DNA of 64,000 bases from Drechmeria coniospora (taxonomy: Eukaryota > Ascomycota > Sordariomycetes > Hypocreales > Ophiocordycipitaceae), in the NCBI RefSeq assembly GCF_001625195.1, contig NC_054389.1:3654520-3718519 (forward strand), read 5' to 3'. Below the pieces are notes generated by a model, which made no database searches, was not told the DNA's origin, and saw only the letters and a list, made by a program, of their open reading frames with translations. Both the position numbers and the translations under genes were made by a program. Positions 55,946-64,000 of this stretch are shown piece after piece; positions within the stretch are counted from its first letter, which is position 1; each line of letters begins with the position of its first letter.

Positions 55946-58900
55946 ATGACTTCATCTCTGGCGCCCGACGCGCGACCGAGCCTCCCCGTGCCGACCGATA
56001 CTTCGAGCGATCCCTTCACCAGCAACCCGAACCGCTCGACGCCGCATAGATTCTCCAACTTCGACCATGAATTCTTCGCCACCGGGCCGGGCTTATCGCC
56101 GACGCAGGCGAAGCGCGCCCTCGAGGCCCACCTGGCCGAAACGGACCGTCGCTTAGACGAGGCTGCCAAGCTGGGCACCGCTCTCGTCTCCCAGCGCAAG
56201 GCGCTGGCGGAGCAGCTTCAGGAGGTGGGAAAGATCCAGGCCGAAGGCGAGCTGGGCCCGGATCTTCGCAAGAAGTTGGTCGACATCGAGAGGGAATACA
56301 ATGATCTGGCGCGCGAATCCACCAGGGCATTCTTGCCCAAGCAGAGAGTGTCCAGCCATGAGGCCAATGCCGCCGGCTCCCCATACGTGCCAGATGGCCG
56401 CGGCAAAAGAGTGAGCCCCGCCCGGCTAGCCCTCGTTGCCTTGCTTTGGCCACTCCCCAACATCGTCGAGATGTGCCCATCCGTCGCTGACTCATTCTGT
56501 AGCGATCTATCAGTCCGACCAAGTTTGAGAGTCAAGCGACCGGCTCTCCGACGAAGCTCAGCGTCCCGAACCGCAAAATTAGAAATCAACCATCCAACCG
56601 CGTGCACGACATCGAGTTCGCTACCGAGATCAGCACATCGCTCATCGCCCAAGTTCGGAATCTGCAATCACTGCTGTCAGAGCGCGACGACGAGGTCAAG
56701 AATCTGCAGGCGGACAAGACCAGATTCGAGATCGAGTCCGAGAGCCTGCAGCAGCGCGTCAAGTCCCTCGACGAGAGCGAGCATCGCTACAAGGAGGAGA
56801 ACTGGAACCTCGAGACCCGGCTGCAGGAAGTCTCCCTGCAACAGAGGGAGGCTGCCGATCGCGAGAAGAAGCTGATGCAGGCCCTGAACCTCAACGGCGC
56901 GGAGAAGACGGCGGCCCAGAAGGAACTGGACGAGACGAAACTCTCCCACTCGAGGCTCACCGAGGAGCATGTCGCCGTGGTCAAGCACCACGATATCGAG
57001 CTCGGCTCCGCGAAGCGCAACCTGGCCATTGCCGAGAGCGAACGAGCGGCCATGCAGCGCAAGATTGACGAGCTGACCAGCCAGAACCAGGAGCTCGCCA
57101 AGGCCTTTTCCCTCCAGCGTGGACGGGCGGTCGAACGGGAACCCGTCTCGGGCGTGAGCGAGGATGACCTCGACATGGCGACCGACAACGTCACGCCTGA
57201 GCACTCACCCCCGCCCTCGCCCATCAAAGGCACGCCGAGGCACTCCGTGTTGGAAACGGAGACGATGAAGTCTTCCCTGCACCACGCCCAGCGCACCCTC
57301 CAGAGCCAACGCAGCCAGTTGCATCGTGAAAAGACGGAAAAGCTTGAGCTCCGTCGCATCATCCAGGACCTCCGCGATGACCTCGAGAAGGCCAGAAGCG
57401 AAGCAGGCGCAGGCTCGTCGAGACGGAGCCGAAAGGTAGATTCCAGGGAGTTCAAGAAGTCGCAGCGCCTTCTCGGTAGCTTCCGCTCGAGCAAGCAGGT
57501 CATCTTGACCGATGACCCGGAATGGGAGGACAACAACGATGCTTCTCCCGGTGTCTCGTCCGCGGGACCGGCCCCGCGCGGTGGCTCAAACGTCGCCAAG
57601 CCGATGGATGCCAGCGATCATTTCGAGACGGCCAACGAGGCTAGCGAATCTGCTTTCGAGACGGCCAACGAACGTGCTACCGAGACGGAAGACTTCCAGA
57701 CCGGGAACGAACGCGTCTCCGGGAGCGACGATGCCGAAACGGAAACCGAAGGTCTCTCCATCGCGTTTGGCCGGATGAGACGACCGCCTAGCTTGCCCGC
57801 TGGCTTGGCCCGGCATTCCACGCGACTCTCCTTCGACAGTACGGCATCTACGTCCGCCGACGAGGATGACGTCGGGGAGATGAGAACGCCGACGGCGACC
57901 TTGTCTACGCAGAGGAGCCGACTCCGATCCGGCCGCGGTCCCCTCTCTCGGAGTTCTCGACAGACCAGCGAGGAGCCCAGCTTCCGAAGCAGTCCGGCGA
58001 GCTTCATCAGCACCGGCACTCCTCAGCTACCAGGTCAAAGTCTCTTCACCGAGCTGCAAGATGTCGGAGCGAGCGACGAAGAGTCCTACGCCGGCACCCC
58101 CAGCCGCCGCAGCCTTCGCTCGTACACCGGCTCGACCCGCCGCACCGTGTCCCCTGCCCCGGCCATCCCCGAGTTGCGCAGAGCCGTCATGGTGGACAGC
58201 AGCGTCATGACGGATCCCGTCAAGATCACGACGGAGCTGTTCGTCGAGGACGCCGCCCAACGCCCCACCTCGATGCAGTCCGTCATCAACGCACCTCTCA
58301 ACCTCGGCTCGGTCGCGTGGAGGAACAGCCGGGGCCTCGACTCGGACCCATCGCGGCCGCAGTCCTACGTTTCCTACAGTGACGCCGGTGCCCAGCACGA
58401 GCATGATTTCGACGAGAAGCTTTCCCAGTTTCCCGTGCCCCCGACATCACACTCGCCGGCCGCTTCGTTGGTCCAGCCGCCCTTGGCGTTCTCCCCTATC
58501 CAATCCGAGGACGTCCAGCCGCGCGAGGAGCTTGCCGTGCCTCCCGCCTCGCCCACTCTCCGCCTGTCGTCTCTCGCCACGCAAAACGTTGAACCCGTGG
58601 CCGAACCCGAGAGCCCGCGGCCTGTGCTCGCGCTGTCGACGATTGCGGCCCACGCTTCCGAGCCTGTGCCCGAGCCAGAGATCCCGCAGCCTGTGCTCGC
58701 GCTGTCAACGATTGCGGCCCACGCTTCCGAGCCTGTGCCCGTGCCCGAGGCTCCGCCGCCCGTGCTCGCGCTATCGGCGATCGCGGCCCACGCTTCCGAG
58801 CCGGTACCCGAGCCGGAGGCTCCACCGCCCGTGCTCGCGCTGTCGGCGATTGCGGCCCACGCTTCCGAGCCGGTGCCTGAGCCGGAGACCCCGCGGCCTG

Positions 58901-61459
58901 TGCTCGCGCTCTCCACCATCGCGACCCAAGGCTCGGAGCCTGTGGCCGAGCCTGAACCTCGGCGCCCAGAGTTGACCTTGACGTCCCTCTCGACAGCGGT
59001 GATCGAAGCCGTTGCCGTGCCACCGCCATCCTTGACCCTGTCTACGCTCGCCATTCACGCGTTCGAGCCCGAACCCGAGCCCGAGCGTGAGGTGGCAGCT
59101 GCCGTCGTTCCGCTACCCGTCCCGGTCGCGCAGCCGCTCACCTTGTCGGCTGTCATGTCCGAGCACCTCGTTCCCGTCAGCGAACCGACAATCGTCGCCG
59201 CTCTCCCGCCCCTCAGCTTTTCATCCGTTCGAGGCGAGCAGCTCGAGCCCGTCGAGGCTCCCGAGGTCGCTCCCGTCCGGCCGTCGCTCGTTTACTCGGG
59301 CATCGCCGCGGAGCATGTTGGACCGGTGCCTGAGCCCCAGCCTATCCCGCCCACACTGGGACTGTCCTCCATCGTCACCGAAGGCACGCTTCCGGTGATG
59401 GAGCTGCCTCCCCTCCCACCCATGCTTGCGCTATCGTCGATAGCGTTTGAGAACGTGGAACCCGTGAGTCCTGTGCTGGAGACGCAGCGAGCACCCAGCT
59501 TTGACCACTCTCCGGATGAATCGACCGAGAAAGCACCCGTCTCGCTTCGCAGCCGCAAGAGGGATGGCCTCATCTCCCCTATGTGGGATGAGAGCCTTCT
59601 ACTGGATGCTGAGACGGACCGGCCCGAGACGCCGCCGAACGGCAAGGTGCACGGTTCCGTGCCCTCGCGTAACAAGTCGATGGACGTCCCTCCCGTCATC
59701 GCCGAAGACGAGACTCGCCAATCTCCCGGCGGTTCTCGAGACGCGGAGATGCCCGATTCGCAGCGACTGCTCAAGGAAATATCGAGCAACTCGAACGCTC
59801 AGCCGTCGCGGAGGAAGCTGGCGACGATGAGCGACCAGGGTGCCCAGACCGTTTTGACCTCGGGCGCCATCGGTACCTTCCTCAGCGGCGGCAGCCACAG
59901 AAAGGGAGCATCTGTGAGCTCCGCCGCCAGCGTTGACACCACAGGGACGGCCCGGATCCGCATGTCCCAGGAGAGCTTTGACGACTTGATGCGCCGCGAG
60001 GCGACTGACGACTCGGGGGCGCTGGAGACGTCGCCTGCCTCGAGGCCCAGCAGTTCCGCCAGTAGGAAGGGCTCCATGCAGCAGGTGCCGCCGCTCCCTT
60101 CCAATCACCGGCAGATGATCGACGCGGCGCGGTCGAGCTCCTCACGCAGCCAACGGGGCAGCATGGGCCCTCCTTTGTGGCCGGCATCGGCGATGAAGCA
60201 GCGTCCTCGCACGCCACGCCAACCCGGCGCTCCCCCTGTCGCATCCGGCCGTGACGCACCGGCATCGCGGGGCTCCCGCACCGGCTCGGCTTATGGCACG
60301 GCCGAAGTGCAGTCGCCCGGAAAGCGTTCGATGCGCTCCAGGCAGTCTTCCGTATCCTCTTTTGCCTCGGAACTCGACTCTCGGTTCAACATACGCCCCG
60401 GCGACATGAGCATGAGCATGACGATGGCCCCGGCGGGATTCAGCTCCAACACGGATCCCCGGATGATCCAAGCGATCACGCAGACCATGATTGGTGAATA
60501 CTTGTGGAAGTACACGCGAAAGACGGGCCGAGGCGAGATGTCGGAGAGGCGACACAGGCGCTACTTCTGGGTTCACCCGTACACTCGAACCCTGTACTGG
60601 AGCGACCTGGATCCGTCGACGGCGGGCCGCACCGAGCTCAAGGCCAAGAGCGTTCCCATCGAAGGCGTGCGGGTCGTTACGGACGACAACCCGATGCCTC
60701 CCGGCCTGCACCGCAAGAGCCTCGTCATCATCTCCCCCGGCCGCACCATCAAGTTCACCTGCATCACGGGCCAGCGACACGAGACGTGGTTCAACGCCCT
60801 CTCCTACCTGCTGCTGCGCACCGGGCAGGATGGCCAGTCGGAGGCCGAGGAAGTGGCGGAGCACATTACCCGCGAGGACGTGGACGAGTTCAACGTCCAG
60901 TTCGACCGGCGGCCGGCCGACGGCAACGGTTCGGTGGCTCCTCCGTCGTTGTCGTCGTACAACTCCCGCGCAACGCGCGTCGAGCCGGCCGACGAAATAT
61001 CCATCGCCGTTCCCACACTGACGCCCACGACGCACAAGCAAGCGTCGGCAACGAAGGCGCCGGCGGGCACGTTCAGCAAGCTGAGCGGCTACTGGAAGGC
61101 TGGCGCGCCGAAATTCTCCGACACCTTGTCCAGCCTGCGTGGCCGTGGCCCTCAGCAGGACGCGAGCATCTACGAGGCTAGCCAGGTGCACGACAGCGCG
61201 GAGGATATCCGGGAAATGATCGAGCGGCAGGATAGGGAATCTGATCGACTCGAGAACGTGAGAGCCTGCTGCGACGGTGAGTGCCTGCCGGCCGGCGGAA
61301 CCGAGAGGAGAACTGCCAAGACTAACGACGCACGTAGGCAAGCACGACGTCGGCACGTTGCACCGCGATTCGAGAAGAGGCCGCGGGCACCCTGCGCACT
61401 CGCACCCGGGGCCTGCTTCCTCGCAGACACCGGCGGCGCCCGCGCGCCCTCGAAGCTAG
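55946..61459 (+). CDS. apsA: Cortical anchor protein ApsA/Num1 (PH domain), three exons
   Basis: Exons 55946-56410, 56503-61276 and 61338-61459, about 1786 residues. The N-terminus (HRFSNFDHEFFATGPGLSPT, then heptad-rich helices) is the cortical/mitochondrial coiled-coil region; a second long coiled coil spans about residues 185-460. Residues about 855-1150 are tandem repeats of about 23 residues on the theme PVLALSTIAAHASEPVPEPE, decaying toward the end. The C-terminal PH domain (about 1485-1600: GEYLWKYTRKTGRGEMSERR ... FTCITGQRHETWFNALSYLL) is the Num1/Mcp5 type that binds plasma-membrane PI(4,5)P2. The family anchors dynein and mitochondria at the cortex and positions nuclei. The last intron is needed to give CCDGKHDVGTLHRDSRRGRG; unspliced, the frame stays open to 61518 with a different tail. 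Confidence 0.93.
58600..59490 (+). repeat. 69-bp tandem coding repeats in apsA/NUM1
   Basis: About five well-conserved 69-bp units at 58615-58960, followed by degenerate units to about 59490. Each encodes an L(A/T)LS(T/S)(I/L)A core and an acidic Pro-rich EPVPEPE segment. The first units are near identical at DNA level, so copy number probably varies. Confidence 0.85.
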
Positions 61460-62449
61460 GAGACGGGCCGTCCGAGCACGACATGTCGCGAAGCGAGGTG
61501 ACAGTGGCGTTGACGTAACCTCCTCCCTCCCTCCTGCCACGCCTTTTTTTTGGTTTTCGATTTCCCTCGCACTCATTAGACCTCTCTACCGCCTGGCATG
61601 ACCGTCCACTGCCGGCATAAAACGCATGGGGGTTTTGACGACACTCGCGATCATCACCCCGACGGGAACGGTTCCGCACGACCAAGATCACATTTTGCCT
61701 TGTTGCCAGACTGGCGATAGCAGCCTCACCCACAAAGCCCAAACCGTTGCTTGGGACACTGCATCTCCTTTTCCTTTCCGACCTCTCTTTGATCGTTTCC
61801 TTTGTTTGCTTCACGAGAGCGCGCAGTCTCACATGGCAGACTTGATCATACCCATGCAGACCGAGCGTCTCTTGTTCGCCGCCACGCACAGAAAAGCGTT
61901 GTTTGGTGGGAACTTGGCCAGGGGCGGGTAGCCGTACGGCTGTGGCGACACGACTGCGGCATACCTGCGCCTGCCTCCAAGCTCCAATGTTCTGATTTGC
62001 GCGACCAAGTTTGGCATATCATCTTGTCACGGTCCCGTTTCGATGGGCACCTCCATTTTTCGTTCGTCGCACGGAGGCGGTTACTTGCGAGACCCAGATT
62101 GGCGTTTGCTGGCCCATGTACATTGGACCTGCTGGCAATGCAGCCGAGGGGAGCGGGCGTATTGGCGACCGTGAGCGAGACGTACATATATGGTGTCAAC
62201 TTTTTTGGCGTTGATGAAGGCGTACAATGCAATGGAAAGTTGACAGCTGTCGGCCGTTGCGCCATCATCCTGTTCCTGTGCTCGCCACAACCACGGTATC
62301 TAGAGGAGCTCGAGGCAGGGCTTGGCGAAAAGTCGTGCGTTGTAAGTAGAAAGATAATGCGGAGGTACAAGGGCTTGATTGTCCCGCTGCCTTGCTGACC
62401 GAGTGAGGGAAGCTGTCACAATGGGCTCGGGCCTGTACATTTGCCACTT
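61460..62449. other. 3' flank of apsA/NUM1
   Basis: Probably the 3' UTR. Open frames on both strands (plus 61802-62398, minus 62370-61846) lack an ATG start and are not called. Confidence 0.4.
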
Positions 62450-63350
62450 ACTGTATTGATGCGCATTAAGTACCTTGCCTTCAACTTGTACCTACTTAAG
62501 CGTTGGGGTAAGTAGTTGTACCTACCGGAGGACAAGTAAGAGCAGTTGTGCCCGGCCTGTGATGCACAGATTATGTATTTCCAGTTTATTGCAAGGAATT
62601 AGGTGTACGGGTACATGAAAATAGCCGCAGTGCTGGAGTACCAGATAAGTATTTGGGTACTAATAATGTACTCCGAACCTGCTCCGTACAGTAGTATACT
62701 TACTGTACTCCGTACTCTTGTACAATTGCAGAGTAATACTTGCAATTCATAAACTTACTGTGCTGTCTTGATGTGCTGTACTTGCATAATTGCTTCCCTA
62801 CAAGTACTGCATGGAGTACTCCGTACTCGCATCTACTTACTGTACTTACTTATTTACAGTACTTACTGTACAAGTACTTGTACATGTACTTAAGTGCTTT
62901 CCTGTGCCGTAGCCTGTACTTACAGTAGGTACCGTAAGTAAGTATTAGTGCAGCAACTAGGTACTACAATAAGTAAGCGCTGGTACCGGCTCCGTACTCC
63001 GCACCTGCCGAACAGTGTTCGCTTACTCCGCACTCGTAGTTACGTTTTACTACCGACTTCCGACTCCAAACCTGCACTGTGCGAGCCATGAAGGTACATC
63101 ACATGACGTAACTGTTGCTCGCTTGCAAGTACACTGTGTCTCTCTGTGCTCGACCAGCCACAGGCACGTGTTTGATCGCTCAGGGCGCGTAGCCTTGACC
63201 GGAACGCAGTGCGCCATTGGCACTCGTACCTTGATGATTCATTCCTAGTACGTACAAGCAAGTACCTGCCGAGTTGCTTGTTCTTCCGGGCCGAGCACTT
63301 GGCGTCATGGAAGGACAAGGTTGGTAGGTACTCCGTGCATCGTTCATACT
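62450..63350. repeat. GTAC-rich intergenic repeat island 8
   Basis: GTACTCCGTACTC near 62705, GAGTACTCCGTACTC near 62814-62827, GTACTTACTGTAC and GTACAAGTACTTGTACATGTAC near 62860-62890, thinning out by 63350. No gene. Confidence 0.7.
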
Positions 63351-63703
63351 TACTCGCCTCGATCTGAAGGCTGTCGTTTTGCTCTCCATTGTCGTGCTTC
63401 CCGCACGCACCGCACCGCACCGCACCACCCTTTCGTCCGTACAAGACGTTCCAGCTCGGAGACAGTTGGAGGCTTGCTCGCCGCCTCCGATTCAACTACT
63501 CCCAACCGCTCCCTCCCCCGCCCCTGCCGCCCCCTCACCGGCCGATTATTCCTGCATGCCGCCGTCCCCACTGGCCTGCTTCTTGCCATCGAGCACATAG
63601 ATCGGCGAGCAGCAGGAACCGCCAGTGCCTCGCCATCTTGGCTGGCACCGTCTTCGACCGTCAACGAGCCCCAGCCGCGGCGAGCCCGCTCGGACAAACG
63701 ATC
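63351..63703 (+). promoter_or_regulatory. Promoter and leader of the Nvj2-like gene
   Basis: GC-rich, pyrimidine-rich leader up to CGATCATGG at 63704. It includes a CGCACCGCAC simple repeat at about 63411-63426. Confidence 0.45.
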
Positions 63704-64000
63704 ATGGCGAGCTGGACGGCCCTTCTGGCGGCGTACCTCGTCGGAGGCGTCACATTTATCCCGCTCGTCATTGCCGTCGTGTTCGTCCACGGTTATTACA
63801 CGTTTCCCTTCCGCGGCGACGTGGGCGTCCCTGCCACTGGCGACCAGGGTGATGATGACATCGTCCAGGCCGGCGATGACATGGCACCTCTCGAAGAGGC
63901 CAAGAAGGCCGCCTCCGAAGAGCCAAAGATGCGCACGAACCATGACTTTGACGTTGCCGCCGGCTACTTCGCCGTCTGTCGAGAGTACACGCCCATGGGC
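63704..64000 (+). CDS. Nvj2/TEX2-like SMP-domain lipid-transfer protein, N-terminal part
   Basis: The first 99 codons only; the gene runs off the window. It starts MASWTALLAAYLVGGVTFIP, and residues about 5-31 form one hydrophobic membrane segment ending VIAVVFVHGYYTFPF. An acidic linker (GDQGDDDIVQAGDD) leads to DFDVAAGYFAVCREYTPMG, which resembles the PH-like segment at the start of fungal Nvj2 proteins. Family members are ER-anchored and carry an SMP lipid-binding domain that moves lipids at ER-vacuole or ER-Golgi contacts; that domain lies downstream of the window, so the call rests on the N-terminal pattern alone. No intron is seen so far. Confidence 0.65.
   Translation, partial: MASWTALLAAYLVGGVTFIPLVIAVVFVHGYYTFPFRGDVGVPATGDQGDDDIVQAGDDMAPLEEAKKAASEEPKMRTNHDFDVAAGYFAVCREYTPMG

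Noticed and set aside
58374..59054. Minus-strand Ser/Gly/Thr repeat protein within apsA/NUM1
   Set aside because: Reverse reading of the 69-bp coding repeats; the plus-strand frame is the conserved one.
61802..62398. 198-codon plus-strand frame after apsA/NUM1
   Set aside because: Begins at TTG, not ATG, lies in the presumed 3' UTR, and has no recognised domain.
1..64000. CRISPR array, bacterial operon or phage-like system
   Set aside because: No regularly spaced direct repeats with unique spacers, and all firm genes are intron-bearing or typical eukaryotic families.

Overview
The window is nuclear DNA of a filamentous ascomycete. Short spliced introns (GTRNGT donors, CTGAC/CTAAT-type branch sites, YAG acceptors), GC-rich third codon positions, pyrimidine-rich leaders and the gene set (RfeG, ApsA/Num1, Hal4-type kinase, ISN1, ATG3, CWC24) all fit Sordariomycetes, and I infer Hypocreales. 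No bacterial operon, CRISPR array, rRNA or convincing tRNA was seen.

Layout. 1-1619: 3' part of DNA polymerase eta (+). 5363-6935: transcription factor RfeG, five exons (+). 7.0-9.4 kb: no intact gene, but a broken reading frame on the minus strand. 13250-17077: importin-7/8-type karyopherin, nine exons (+). 18676-20397: IMP-specific 5'-nucleotidase ISN1, five exons (+). 23222-26015: Hal4/Sat4-type Ser/Thr kinase (-). 26-44.8 kb: nearly 19 kb without a conserved gene, holding GTAC-rich repeat islands, one orphan two-exon gene (36847-37484) and several signal-peptide-like starts that lead into short or broken frames. 44797-47304: large disordered orphan protein (+). 48692-49914: ATG3 (-). 51619-52736: CWC24 (-). 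55946-61459: ApsA/Num1 cortical anchor (+). 63704-end: N-terminus of an Nvj2/TEX2-like lipid-transfer protein (+).

The conserved genes are unrelated housekeeping functions (translesion synthesis, nuclear import, purine salvage, ion/nutrient signalling, autophagy, splicing, nuclear migration, membrane contact sites) and do not form a pathway cluster. Between them lie gene-free islands packed with variants of GTACTCCGTA/TACGGAGTAC and GTACTTGTAC. I did not see these motifs in any confidently called exon. They are the most striking unexplained feature. The second is the orphan/secreted-protein-like zone at about 36.6-41.4 kb.
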